Below, in pieces: positions 34,643 to 42,892 of a stretch of 64,000 nucleotides of DNA (its first letter is position 1; each line of letters opens with the position of its first letter). The position numbers and the translations under genes were made by a program. This DNA comes from Polaromonas sp. (lineage in GTDB: Bacteria > Pseudomonadota > Gammaproteobacteria > Burkholderiales > Burkholderiaceae_C), in contig NZ_JAUXUP010000078.1 of the NCBI RefSeq assembly GCF_030680935.1, forward strand, positions 1 through 64,000, read 5' to 3'. The notes under the pieces were generated by a model. That model had not been told where the DNA came from. It saw only the letters and a list, made by a program, of their open reading frames with translations, and did not search any database.

Positions 34643-34680
34643 AAAGCCTGCATACGACCATCGTATGCAGGCTTTTTTTT
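34643..34680. terminator. Terminator of rpoH (possibly bidirectional)
   Basis: A near-perfect 15-bp stem (arms 34643-34657 and 34661-34675, core AGCCTGCATACGA) with loop CCA is followed by a run of eight T. It lies between the convergent rpoH and SCO1 genes. Confidence 0.92.
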
Positions 34681-34696
34681 GACAATCGCCAGCGCC

Positions 34697-35326
34697 TCAC
34701 CCGCTCTTGAGCAAGAGCCGGATGTCCGCTGCAAGTGCTGGTGCACCGCTGCCATACCGGCTGTACAGGCGCACCTTGCCAGTCGGGTCAAACACATAAC
34801 TCCCGGCCGTGTGATCGATCGAGTAGCTGCCCGGGGTTTTGCCGTCGACCTTTTTGTAGAAAATCTTGAAGTTTTTGGCCAGCTGCGGCAGCTTGTCCAG
34901 TTCGGGGCGCAGCGCCAGAAAACCCGGATCGAAATTGGCCATGTAGGCCTTGAGCACATCCTGGGTATCGCGCTCCGGGTCAAGCGTGACAAACAGGCCT
35001 TGCAGACGTGCGCCGTCAGCGCCCAGCATTTTCCTGATTTCGGCCAGTTCGGCCATCGAAGTGGGGCAAACATCCGGGCACTGGGTGAAGCCAAAAAACA
35101 CCACCACCACCTTGCCCTGAAAATCCTTCAGGCTGCGCGCCTGCCCATTGTGGTCGGTCAGGGCAAAGTCGCGTGCATAGTCGGCGCCGGTGATGTCGAT
35201 GCTGGCAAACTGCGGTTTGGACTCGGAGCAAGCGGTCAAAAAGCCTGTAGACCCGACCAGCAAAGCGCAAGCAGCTACTGATTTAATAGCGCTTCGCCTG
35301 GCCAGAAAGAAGGGTGTCGCGCTCAT
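34697..35326 (-). CDS. SCO1/SenC copper chaperone
   Basis: SCO proteins deliver copper to the CuA site of cytochrome oxidase subunit II. The 209-residue protein starts at 35326 ([16 protein letters not shown]...), with a lipoprotein-like signal (GFLTAC), the metal site CPDVC in [17 protein letters not shown], and the conserved later His in [14 protein letters not shown]. Much of the signal peptide is encoded by a family 1 repeat copy. It overlaps the ctaB stop by 4 bp, placing it at the end of the SURF1-ctaA-ctaB set. Confidence 0.93.
   Translation of the reverse strand: MSATPFFLARRSAIKSVAACALLVGSTGFLTACSESKPQFASIDITGADYARDFALTDHNGQARSLKDFQGKVVVVFFGFTQCPDVCPTSMAELAEIRKMLGADGARLQGLFVTLDPERDTQDVLKAYMANFDPGFLALRPELDKLPQLAKNFKIFYKKVDGKTPGSYSIDHTAGSYVFDPTGKVRLYSRYGSGAPALAADIRLLLKSG
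35236..35290 (-). repeat. Dispersed ~55-bp repeat, family 1 (copy inside SCO1)
   Basis: On the minus strand: GCTATTAAATCAGTAGCTGC, TTGCGCTTTGC, then GGGTCTACAGGCTTTTTGA. It lies sense in the signal peptide and encodes [18 protein letters not shown], in the same frame as the M16 and lolB copies. Confidence 0.8.
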
Positions 35327-36240
35327 ACGAGGTAGTGGTCCAGCAGCAGGGCCGCAAATAAAACAGACAGATGAATCAGCGAAAAGCGGAATGTCTTTCG
35401 TGCCAGGGCATCGGAATAGTTGCGCCAAAGACGCCAGGCGTACCAGCTGAAACCAAAGCTCAAACCGACCGCCGCCACCAGGTACAGCCAGCCGCTCATC
35501 TTGAAAACAAAGGGCAGCAGGCAGGCAGCAAACAGAACCAGCGTGTACAAAAACACCTGCAGCCGCGTAAACGCGTTGCCGTGCGTGACAGGCAGCATCG
35601 GCAGACCGGACTTGCGGTAGTCCTCCACGCGGTACAGCGCGAGTGCCCAGAAGTGCGGCGGCGTCCAGAGAAAAATAATCAGGAAGAGGATCAGTGCCTC
35701 GGGGCTCACCGCCCCCGTCATGGCCGCCCAACCCAGTACCGGTGGCATGGCGCCGGACGCACCGCCTATCACGATATTTTGCGGCGTCAGCGGTTTGAGG
35801 ATCACGGTGTACACCACGGCGTAACCGACAAAGGTGGCAAAGGTCAGCCACATGGTCAGAGGATTGACCCAGACATATAGGATGAATGAACCCGCCGCGC
35901 ACAGGGCGCCTGAAAAAGCCAGCGTCAGCGGGTTGCTGATCTCCCCTTTGGCAGTCGCGCGCCAGGCGGTGCGCTTCATCTTCGCGTCGATCTGCTGCTC
36001 AACCAGGCAATTGAAAGCCGCTGCGGCACCGGCCACCAGCCAGATACCGGCGCAGGCCACCAGCGCAAGCTTCAGTTCAGCCCAGCCGGGCACACCCGGC
36101 ACCGCCAGCACCATGCCTATCAGCGCGCAAAAAACAATGAGTTGCACCACGCGTGGCTTGGTCAGGGCGTAAAACTGCGCGAATTTGGACGGCACAAAAG
36201 GAGTGATCGCCACGGCGGCTGAAGTATCGGAGGGGTTCAT
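35323..36240 (-). CDS. ctaB: Protoheme IX farnesyltransferase (heme O synthase)
   Basis: CtaB farnesylates heme B to heme O. The 305-residue membrane protein has [17 protein letters not shown], the prenyl-diphosphate site [15 protein letters not shown], and the second motif region around [19 protein letters not shown]. About nine membrane segments are visible. The ATG at 36240 overlaps the ctaA stop by 4 bp, and its own stop overlaps the SCO1 start by 4 bp, so the three are tightly coupled. Confidence 0.95.
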   Translation of the reverse strand: MNPSDTSAAVAITPFVPSKFAQFYALTKPRVVQLIVFCALIGMVLAVPGVPGWAELKLALVACAGIWLVAGAAAAFNCLVEQQIDAKMKRTAWRATAKGEISNPLTLAFSGALCAAGSFILYVWVNPLTMWLTFATFVGYAVVYTVILKPLTPQNIVIGGASGAMPPVLGWAAMTGAVSPEALILFLIIFLWTPPHFWALALYRVEDYRKSGLPMLPVTHGNAFTRLQVFLYTLVLFAACLLPFVFKMSGWLYLVAAVGLSFGFSWYAWRLWRNYSDALARKTFRFSLIHLSVLFAALLLDHYLV

Positions 36241-37406
36241 GGGTGGGCAGCCCTCAATTTTGGCGCAGTTGCCGCCTGCACGGCGCGATGGCTCGAAAAA
36301 AGAGCGCCGGTCAGCACCACCACCAGCGCCGCCGCGCCGCCGGTGTGCGCCACCGCGGCCAGCAGTGGCCAGCCCAGCACCACATTGCTCAGCCCGCTGG
36401 CAAACTGCCACAGCGCCAGGGCGCCGACCCAGTTTCCATATGAACGCATCGCGGGAATCCGCCTGAGCCGCCAGGCCAGCGCCAGCAGCGCAACAAATAC
36501 GAGGTAGGCAGCGAGCCGGTGCACATAGTGGATGGCGGTCAGTGCCTGGAAGCTGATGTTGTCGCCGTCCAGGCCAGCACCCAGCGCGCGCCAGAAAGTG
36601 AAGCCTTCGCGGAAGTCCATGGCCGGCCAGAAGCTTCCCTGGCAGGCGGGAAATTCGCTGCAGGCCAGCACCGCATAGTTGGTGCTGACCCAGCCGCCCA
36701 GCGCGATCTGCAGCCACAGCAACACAAATGTCGCGGCCAACAACAACCCGACCGTCCGGGGCAGTGCCACCCGCTGCGCCGCCTCGTGCGCCTGGGCGTA
36801 ACGCACGGCCTGCGCCTGCAGCAAGGCCAGCAGGACCATGCCGCCCAGCAGATGGAGGGTGACGATCAGCGGGAACAGCTTCATGGTGACGGTCAGCGCG
36901 CCGAAAGCGCCCTGGATGCAAACCCAGACCAGGGTTGCCATCGGCCACCATGCCGACAGGATGTTGGGGGTAGTGCCGTTTTCCTTCGCCTTACGGCGGC
37001 TCAGCCAGGTGACCACCGCCAGCGTCAGGATCAACACGCCGACACCGGTCGCCAGGTAGCGGTGGATCATTTCTATCCAGGCTTTGGAATGCGTCACCGG
37101 ACCGGTGGGCATGGCCGACTGCGCCGCACTGATGGGCTGCTGCGCGCCCAGGGGGCTGGCATGGCCGTAACACCCCGGCCAGTCAGGGCAGCCAAGGCCC
37201 GAGTCCGTCAGGCGGGTAAAGGCACCAAACAGCACCAGGTCGAAAGTCAGAAACAGTGTCACCAGCGTCAGCACCTGCAGTCGCCGCGCCATGGGCTGCT
37301 TCCTGTTGCGCAGCCACACCCAGGCCAGCGGGCCGAGGGCCAACACCATGCCCATGCCCATCAGGCGCAGTGCCGGGCTCAGGTTGTAAAGCTCCTGTGC
37401 GTCCAT
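36237..37406 (-). CDS. ctaA: Heme A synthase (COX15/CtaA)
   Basis: CtaA oxidises heme O to heme A. The 389-residue protein has about eight membrane segments and the conserved heme-ligand histidines in [37 protein letters not shown] and [11 protein letters not shown]. The loop [10 protein letters not shown] carries the paired cysteines seen in some COX15 proteins, and a second pair is in CSEFPACQ. It precedes ctaB in the same transcript. Confidence 0.95.
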   Translation of the reverse strand: MDAQELYNLSPALRLMGMGMVLALGPLAWVWLRNRKQPMARRLQVLTLVTLFLTFDLVLFGAFTRLTDSGLGCPDWPGCYGHASPLGAQQPISAAQSAMPTGPVTHSKAWIEMIHRYLATGVGVLILTLAVVTWLSRRKAKENGTTPNILSAWWPMATLVWVCIQGAFGALTVTMKLFPLIVTLHLLGGMVLLALLQAQAVRYAQAHEAAQRVALPRTVGLLLAATFVLLWLQIALGGWVSTNYAVLACSEFPACQGSFWPAMDFREGFTFWRALGAGLDGDNISFQALTAIHYVHRLAAYLVFVALLALAWRLRRIPAMRSYGNWVGALALWQFASGLSNVVLGWPLLAAVAHTGGAAALVVVLTGALFSSHRAVQAATAPKLRAAHP

Positions 37407-37438
37407 TACGTGCCTCGCGCAGCCCGACGTATTGACTG

Positions 37439-37540
37439 TTCAGACAAGCAGGGGCCGCGGGTCCGGCTTCGCCGGCCCGCAGGCGCAGCGGCCACCTCGG
37501 GGGGCAGCGCAGTACGCGAAGCGACAAGCGTGGGGGCCAT
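37439..37540 (-). repeat. Dispersed ~100-bp repeat, family 2 (copy upstream of ctaA)
   Basis: Read on the minus strand it begins ATGGCCCCCACGCTTG and contains CTGCCCCCCGAGG and GCTGCGCCTGCGGGCCGGC. It aligns over its whole length with 46631-46729. It begins 2 bp after the stop codon of the gene at 37543-38289, in that gene's direction. Confidence 0.7.
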
Positions 37541-37542
37541 AT

Positions 37543-38289
37543 TCAACGCCCTTCCTTGTCCCACGACGCAGACGCGCGCAGCAGGCGTTCAAGATCACGC
37601 TTGGCCTGCGCAGCGCCTGCGGCATCCATGTTCGCCGGAAAACGCATCATCCAGTTGCCCATCGGGTCAACCACATACAGGTGGTCGGCGAGTTTGTGGC
37701 CGACCGCGGGTTGCAGCCATTGCTCCAGGCCACCCACGCGCAGCACTGTGGCGCCCTGCAGCGCAGTGTTCAGCGCATCGGGAATCGCCGCTTCATCGCT
37801 GACCAGCCAAACGCGGTCCAGCCGGTCTTTCTCGCGGCCCAGCGACTCGCGCAGCTGGCGCTGGAAATACAGATGCTGCTGGCAAACCGCATCGCAGGCT
37901 CCGCCGGCAAGACTGACCAGCAGCCACTGCCCCTTCAGCGCAGTCAACTCGATGCGCTTGCCGTCGGTCGCCACGGCCGCCAGTGCCGGCAGCGGTCGCT
38001 GCGGGTCTATCAGCTCGCCGTAGTTGCGCCTGCCGTCGGGACGGATCACGTAATAGGTGAAGTAGGAGGCAATCACCGGCGCAGCGCAGACCAGCAGCAC
38101 GGCCAGCATCTTCCAGCGTCCGGCCCGGGTGTCCGGGAGCTGCGCTGCCGTGCCCAAGTCGGGTTGCGGCATGGCATGAACAGTCAGACCCAGCGGCTGG
38201 TCCTGATGCGGGCGGGTTCCCGAGCCATCGGCCGGTGAAGGAGTATCGGTAGGTGGGTGTTGCACTTTGAAATCGCCGTTTGTTGTCAT
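37543..38289 (-). CDS. Membrane-anchored SCO-like protein of the oxidase locus
   Basis: The 248-residue protein has a Pro-rich cytoplasmic N-terminus of about 55 residues, one membrane segment (MLAVLLVCAAPVIASYFTYY), and a thioredoxin-like domain. The latter has a C-x3-C pair in GGACDAVCQQHLYFQRQ, at the position of the SCO copper site, and a later LYVVDPMGNWMMRF strand. I recognise it as a protein often found between SURF1 and ctaA. A role in copper or thiol handling during oxidase assembly is inferred. It overlaps the SURF1 stop by 4 bp. Confidence 0.75.
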   Translation of the reverse strand: MTTNGDFKVQHPPTDTPSPADGSGTRPHQDQPLGLTVHAMPQPDLGTAAQLPDTRAGRWKMLAVLLVCAAPVIASYFTYYVIRPDGRRNYGELIDPQRPLPALAAVATDGKRIELTALKGQWLLVSLAGGACDAVCQQHLYFQRQLRESLGREKDRLDRVWLVSDEAAIPDALNTALQGATVLRVGGLEQWLQPAVGHKLADHLYVVDPMGNWMMRFPANMDAAGAAQAKRDLERLLRASASWDKEGR

Positions 38290-39011
38290 GAGGCCGGGCG
38301 GCGCGGAAGAATCAGCTGAAACCAGACATAAAGACACACAATCAGCGCGCTCAGGGCAAACCACTGGAAGGCGTAACCATGGTGTTTATCCACGCCCAGG
38401 TTGGGCGCCGCCCAGTCGCGCAGCAAACCTTCACTGGCGGCATCGGTCTGCAACAGCGATGCGGGCAGCAGGGGCTGGCCAATTTCAGCGCTGAAAGCAG
38501 TCAGGTCAAGATTTTGCCGGATGCGGCCAGTTTGCACGCCGTCAAACTCATATAGCTTGGACGGTGGCGGGGCCATGCGGCCGCTGACGGTCACCAGCCC
38601 TTGCGGCGTGGACACGACTGGCAGACGGCTGCGATCCTTGAAATCACGCGGCACCCAGCCGCGCTGTACCAGCAACCAGCGTGGGCTGCCCTCCAGCGCC
38701 AACGGCGTGACCACCCAGAAGCCGGACTTGCCGGACATGGGCCGATTGTCCAGGTAAACCGTGTGCGCCTCCTGCCATACGCCTTGCAACACGGCTGGCC
38801 GATGCACTACATCTGCTATATTTTCAGTAGCTGCCAGCGCACGACCACCAAGGGCTGGAAGGACTTTTTTCTCTTCAATCGCAACTTGCAAGGTTTGTTT
38901 CTGGGCCGCCCGGCGCAGCTGCCACTGGCCCAGCGACAGGGTCACACCTGCCATCGCCACAGCAGCCACGGTGACGATCCAAAAGCGCAGTCTCTGCGTG
39001 GGTTGCCTCAT
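38286..39011 (-). CDS. SURF1-family cytochrome oxidase assembly protein
   Basis: SURF1 helps insert heme A into subunit I. The 241-residue protein has two terminal membrane segments (FWIVTVAAVAMAGVTLSLGQWQ and WFALSALIVCLYVWFQLIL). Between them are family motifs GFWVVTPLAL, LLVQRGWVPRDF and the terminal GYAFQWFAL. A family 1 repeat (38815-38870) lies antisense within codons for KKVLPALGGRALAATENIAD, a poorly conserved loop. Confidence 0.9.
   Translation of the reverse strand: MRQPTQRLRFWIVTVAAVAMAGVTLSLGQWQLRRAAQKQTLQVAIEEKKVLPALGGRALAATENIADVVHRPAVLQGVWQEAHTVYLDNRPMSGKSGFWVVTPLALEGSPRWLLVQRGWVPRDFKDRSRLPVVSTPQGLVTVSGRMAPPPSKLYEFDGVQTGRIRQNLDLTAFSAEIGQPLLPASLLQTDAASEGLLRDWAAPNLGVDKHHGYAFQWFALSALIVCLYVWFQLILPRRPAS
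38815..38870 (+). repeat. Dispersed ~55-bp repeat, family 1 (copy inside SURF1, antisense)
   Basis: GCTATATTTTCAGTAGCTGC, CAGCGCACGACCACC, AAGGGCTGGAAGGACTTTTT. It is well conserved but runs opposite to the SURF1 coding strand. Confidence 0.75.
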
Positions 39012-39029
39012 GCGCGGATAATCCAGGTC

Positions 39030-39251
39030 ATGAATTACCTCGTTGCAATTGCATTTTTGGCCATCCTCGCCAGCCTGGGATCGGCGCTGTTTTTCATGCT
39101 CCGGGGCGGCAGTGGTGCCAAGGCCAAAGGCGGCAACATGGCGCGCGCACTGGCGTTTCGGGTCGGTTTTTCGATTGTGCTGTTTGTCTGCATTCTGATT
39201 GCCTGGAAGATGGGATATATCCAGCCTACCGGCATACCGCCCGGCAAGTAA
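39030..39251 (+). CDS. DUF2909 twin-transmembrane protein
   Basis: The 73-residue protein has two membrane helices (MNYLVAIAFLAILASLGSAL and FRVGFSIVLFVCILIAWKMG) separated by a Gly/Lys-rich loop. This matches DUF2909 proteins found in proteobacterial cytochrome oxidase loci. It is divergent from SURF1 with only 18 bp between starts. Its role is unknown; proximity suggests oxidase assembly. Confidence 0.75.
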   Translation: MNYLVAIAFLAILASLGSALFFMLRGGSGAKAKGGNMARALAFRVGFSIVLFVCILIAWKMGYIQPTGIPPGK

Positions 39252-39274
39252 AAAGGCCGCACCAGCGACCTTTT
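39251..39274. terminator. Candidate bidirectional terminator
   Basis: AAAAGG-c-CGC, loop ACCA, GCG-a-CCTTTT between the convergent DUF2909 and ctaE genes. A-run on one side and T-run on the other allow use in both directions; the stem is short. Confidence 0.45.
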
Positions 39275-39295
39275 ATGCGCAGCGCGGCGTAGGCG

Positions 39296-40177
39296 TCACA
39301 GCCAGTAGACGAGAACGTACAGGCCCAGCCACACCACGTCCACAAAGTGCCAGTACCAAGCAGCGCCTTCAAAGCCAAAGTGACGCTCTGCAGTGAAATG
39401 GCCTTTTTGCAGGCGCAGCGTGATGAACAGCAGCATCAACATGCCCACAAAAACGTGGAAGCCATGGAAACCGGTCAGCATGAAAAACGTGGAGCCGTAC
39501 ACGCCCGACGATAACTTGAGGTTCAAGTCCGCGTAGGCATGTGCGTATTCATATCCCTGCACACACAGGAAGATGACCCCCAGCAACACCGTCATCCACA
39601 TGAAAGCAATTGTTTTGCCGCGGTGATTTTCACGCAGAGCGTGGTGGGCGATGGTCAAGGTGACGCCAGAGGTCAGCAACAAGGCGGTGTTGATGGTTGG
39701 CAACCAGAACGGGCCCATGGTGGTGAAAGGCTCGACGATGTCGGCGGGCGATCCGGTCACGCCAGCGGCGACGCTAGGCCAGACGGCCTTGAAGTCGGGC
39801 CAGAGCAGCGCGTTTTCCAGGCTGCCGAGAGTCGGCAGGGAGTGAGCGCGTGCCCACCACAGCGCCGTGAAGAACGCACCAAAAAACATCACCTCCGAGA
39901 AGATGAACCAACTCATGCTCCAGCGAAATGAGAGATCGATCTTGTGGCCATAAAGCCCGCCTTCGCTCTCTGCGACCGCCGCGCGGAACCAGAAAAACAG
40001 CACAGCCAACCACCAGACCATGCCCAGAGCCAGCGAGTAAGCACCCCAGCCCGCGCCGTTGATCCACTGTCCGGCACCCAGAATGACGAAGAACAGGCCG
40101 ATGGCAGCCATTACCGGATAGGCCGACGGTGCCGGGACAAAGTAATAAGGGGTTCCTGCATGTGCTGCTGAAGACAT
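39296..40177 (-). CDS. ctaE: Cytochrome c oxidase subunit III
   Basis: The 293-residue membrane protein starts MSSAAHAGTPYYFVPAPSAYPV after an AGGAG. It has seven hydrophobic segments, WFIFSEVMFFGAFFTALWWAR with the conserved Glu, and the C-terminal FHGFHVFVGMLMLL and WYWHFVDVVWLGLYVLVYWL. It lies downstream of ctaC-ctaD-ctaG-DUF2970 on the same strand. Confidence 0.95.
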   Translation of the reverse strand: MSSAAHAGTPYYFVPAPSAYPVMAAIGLFFVILGAGQWINGAGWGAYSLALGMVWWLAVLFFWFRAAVAESEGGLYGHKIDLSFRWSMSWFIFSEVMFFGAFFTALWWARAHSLPTLGSLENALLWPDFKAVWPSVAAGVTGSPADIVEPFTTMGPFWLPTINTALLLTSGVTLTIAHHALRENHRGKTIAFMWMTVLLGVIFLCVQGYEYAHAYADLNLKLSSGVYGSTFFMLTGFHGFHVFVGMLMLLFITLRLQKGHFTAERHFGFEGAAWYWHFVDVVWLGLYVLVYWL

Positions 40178-40230
40178 TTCCAACTCCTGTTTCGCTAAAT
40201 TCTGAAATTCATTTTGATCAATGGCGGGGC

Positions 40231-40443
40231 TTATTTGCCGACCACCCAGGTCGCCAGAAAAATCAGGCTACCCACAAAAACCAGCACCCCGACCAGCGCC
40301 ACAATCACAATGTGCACGGGGTTGAGCTGCGCGACATCCTGCTCATAATCACCCCGCGCGCGCAGCCCGACAAATGACCAGCTCACCGCCTTGATGGTGC
40401 GCCAGATCGAACCCTTGCGCTTGATGGGCGGGGTATGGGTCAC
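40231..40443 (-). CDS. DUF2970 small membrane protein
   Basis: The 70-residue protein has an amphipathic start (SIWRTIKAVSWSFVGLRARGDYEQD) and one membrane helix near the C-terminus. These are DUF2970 features. It overlaps ctaG by 4 bp and precedes ctaE, a location that recurs in betaproteobacteria. Its function is unknown; oxidase assembly or stability is inferred. Confidence 0.8.
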   Translation of the reverse strand: MTHTPPIKRKGSIWRTIKAVSWSFVGLRARGDYEQDVAQLNPVHIVIVALVGVLVFVGSLIFLATWVVGK

Positions 40444-41030
40444 GCGCCCGGCTCCCGCGGGGAAGCAGCCGCCACCGGCGCCGCAGGCGTCTTGCCGCCA
40501 ACTTCAAAGAAGGTGTAAGACAGCGTGATGGTGGTCACGTCTTTGGACAACTTGGGGTCAATCACAAAGGCCACGGGCCACTGCTTTTTCTCGCCCGGCG
40601 CCAGGGTGTACTGACTGAAGCAGAAACACTCCAGCTTGTTGAAGTGTGCGCCAGCCTGTGAGGGCGCGTAACTCGGGATCGCCTGCGCAGACATGGTGCG
40701 ATTCTGTACGTTCTGGAACTCATACATGACCGTGGCGAGCTCTCCCGGATGCACCTGCACCGAGCGTACGGCCGGCTTGAACTGCCACGGGCCGCGCGCG
40801 TTGGCGTCAAATTCGACAGTGATGCTGCGGCTGGTATCGACCTGGGTGTTGGCGGCCATCTTCGACGTGGCACCCGGAATCTGCCTGTCGCCAAGCGCGA
40901 GAATGTTGATGCCGGTCATCTCGCAAATGGCTTTGTAGATGGGCACCAGCGCGTAACCGAAGGCAAACATGCCGAGCACAATCACGCCCAGCTTGCCGAC
41001 CATCCTGAAATTCTCGCGCTTCAAACCCAT
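40440..41030 (-). CDS. ctaG: Cytochrome c oxidase assembly protein CtaG (Cox11)
   Basis: Cox11 delivers copper to the CuB site of subunit I. The 196-residue protein has one N-terminal membrane helix (VIVLGMFAFGYALVPIYKAIC), a periplasmic immunoglobulin-like domain, and the copper motif ECFCFSQYTLAPGE (CFCF). Its start lies 3 bp past the stop of a 37-codon gene. Confidence 0.94.
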   Translation of the reverse strand: MGLKRENFRMVGKLGVIVLGMFAFGYALVPIYKAICEMTGINILALGDRQIPGATSKMAANTQVDTSRSITVEFDANARGPWQFKPAVRSVQVHPGELATVMYEFQNVQNRTMSAQAIPSYAPSQAGAHFNKLECFCFSQYTLAPGEKKQWPVAFVIDPKLSKDVTTITLSYTFFEVGGKTPAAPVAAASPREPGA

Positions 41031-41033
41031 GGC

Positions 41034-41147
41034 TCAGCCCCGGCCCAGAAAAACGAGTTTGGCCATGAAGCCCAGAAAAAACACGACTGCGATCGAGCCG
41101 AGAATCAGCCCGAGTCGCCGGTTGTTCTTTTTCTGTTCAGGAGTCAT
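41034..41147 (-). CDS. 37-residue cytochrome oxidase small assembly protein
   Basis: The ATG is at 41145-41147 and TGA at 41034-41036. The peptide begins MTPEQKKNNRRLGLILGSIA and has one membrane helix (LGLILGSIAVVFFLGFMAKL) ending in GRG. Its place between ctaD and ctaG, 24 bp after the former and 3 bp before the latter, matches the short oxidase-associated peptides annotated in Comamonadaceae. GAGTCATGG context on the complementary strand leaves the ribosome site weak. Its role is unknown. Confidence 0.75.
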   Translation of the reverse strand: MTPEQKKNNRRLGLILGSIAVVFFLGFMAKLVFLGRG

Positions 41148-41171
41148 GGCGAGGCACTTCATGCAGGCTGA

Positions 41172-42788
41172 TCAACCGATCACGCGGGTGGCGGTCGAGT
41201 CCAGGCGAGGCGGAGTTTCAAAAGTGTGGAAGGGCGCGGGAGACGGTATTTCCCACTCCAGGCCTTCTGCGCCCTCCCAGGGTTTCTGAGGTGCTTTTTC
41301 GCCTTTGCCACGCATGGTGGGCAGAACAACGAACAGGAAGAAGTACACCTGCGCGAAGCCGAAGAAGAACGCACCCACGCTGGCGATCGCATTGAAATCG
41401 GCGAACTGCATCGGGTAGTCGGCATAACGGCGCGGCATGCCAGCCAGGCCCAGGAAGTGCATCGGGAAGAAGGTCACATTGAAGGAGATCAGCGACCACC
41501 AGAAGTGGATCTTGCCGCGGCGCTCGTTGTACATCACGCCGGTCCACTTCGGGGCCCAGTAGTAATAACCTGCGAACAGCGCATAAAGCGAGCCTGCGAC
41601 CAGCACGTAATGGAAGTGGGCCACCACGTAGTAGGTGTCCTGGAGCTGGATGTCTATCGGTGCGATCGCCAGAATCAGGCCGGTGAAACCACCCATGGTG
41701 AACACGAAAATGAAGCCGACGGCAAACAGCATGGGGGTCTCGAAAGTCATTGAGCCCTTCCACATGGTCGCGATCCAGTTGAATATCTTCACGCCTGTGG
41801 GTACCGCGATCAGCATGGTCGAGTACATGAAGAACAGCTGGCCCGTCACCGGCATACCGGTGGTAAACATGTGGTGCGCCCAGACGACAAAACTCAGAAT
41901 GGCGATCGAGCCGGTGGCGTACACCATGGAGGCGTAGCCGAACAGGCGCTTGCGGGCAAAGGCCGGGATGATCTGGCTGACGATGCCGAAGGCCGGCAAG
42001 ATCATGATGTAGACCTCGGGGTGGCCGAAGAACCAGAAGATGTGCTGGTACATCACCGGGTCGCCGCCGCCGGCGGGGTTGAAGAAGCTGGTGCCGAAAT
42101 GGCGGTCCGTCAGCGTCATGGTGATCGCGCCAGCCAGCACCGGCATGACGGCGATCAGCAGGTAGGCGGTGATCAGCCAGGTCCAGCAGAACATCGGCAT
42201 TTTCATCAAGGTCATGCCGGGTGCGCGCATGTTCAGGATGGTCACGATGATGTTGATCGAACCCATGATCGATGAAGCACCGAGGATGTGCAGGGCAAAA
42301 ATGCCGGCGTCCATGGACGGGCCCATTTGCAGTGTCAGGGGTGCGTACAGCGTCCAGCCGGCAGCGGGTGCGCCACCCGGCATGAAGAAGGAACCAACGA
42401 TCATCAGGCCGGCCGGAATCAGCAGCCAGAAGCTGAAGTTGTTCATGCGCGCAAAAGCCATGTCGGCAGCACCGATCTGCAGCGGAATCATCCAGTTTGC
42501 AAAACCAACAAAGGCCGGCATGATGGCGCCGAACACCATGATCAGGCCGTGCATGGTGGTCAACTGGTTGAACAGCTCGGGGTTGACCAGTTGCAGGCCG
42601 GGCTGGAACAGCTCGGCCCGGATGCCCAACGCCAGAATGCCGCCGACGATGAACATCGTGAAGCTGAACAGCAGGTACAGCGTTCCGATGTCCTTGTGAT
42701 TGGTCGCGTACACCCAGCGCCGCCAGCCCGTCGGGGCATGGTCGTGGTCGTCATGCGCGTGATCATGATGGTCGAGAACTGCACTCAT
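41172..42788 (-). CDS. ctaD: Cytochrome c oxidase subunit I
   Basis: The 538-residue protein is the catalytic subunit with heme a, heme a3 and CuB. It has twelve hydrophobic segments, GLIMVFGAIMP with the heme a His, WFFGHPEVYIMILPAFG with the CuB His and cross-linked Tyr, HHMFTTGMP, and YYVVAHFHYVLVAG. The N-terminus is His/Asp-rich (HHDHAHDDHDHAP), a possible metal-binding tail. The start is the ATG at 42788. It follows ctaC after 104 bp. Confidence 0.97.
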   Translation of the reverse strand: MSAVLDHHDHAHDDHDHAPTGWRRWVYATNHKDIGTLYLLFSFTMFIVGGILALGIRAELFQPGLQLVNPELFNQLTTMHGLIMVFGAIMPAFVGFANWMIPLQIGAADMAFARMNNFSFWLLIPAGLMIVGSFFMPGGAPAAGWTLYAPLTLQMGPSMDAGIFALHILGASSIMGSINIIVTILNMRAPGMTLMKMPMFCWTWLITAYLLIAVMPVLAGAITMTLTDRHFGTSFFNPAGGGDPVMYQHIFWFFGHPEVYIMILPAFGIVSQIIPAFARKRLFGYASMVYATGSIAILSFVVWAHHMFTTGMPVTGQLFFMYSTMLIAVPTGVKIFNWIATMWKGSMTFETPMLFAVGFIFVFTMGGFTGLILAIAPIDIQLQDTYYVVAHFHYVLVAGSLYALFAGYYYWAPKWTGVMYNERRGKIHFWWSLISFNVTFFPMHFLGLAGMPRRYADYPMQFADFNAIASVGAFFFGFAQVYFFLFVVLPTMRGKGEKAPQKPWEGAEGLEWEIPSPAPFHTFETPPRLDSTATRVIG

Positions 42789-42892
42789 CTTGGCTTCCTT
42801 TGGTGGCTTTTGCCTGTAGCTTTGTCTTTGCGGCGAACGGGATGGTCGGGCCGGCTGTGACGGAGTCTGTGGAAAATTACTGGGCGGCCGGC

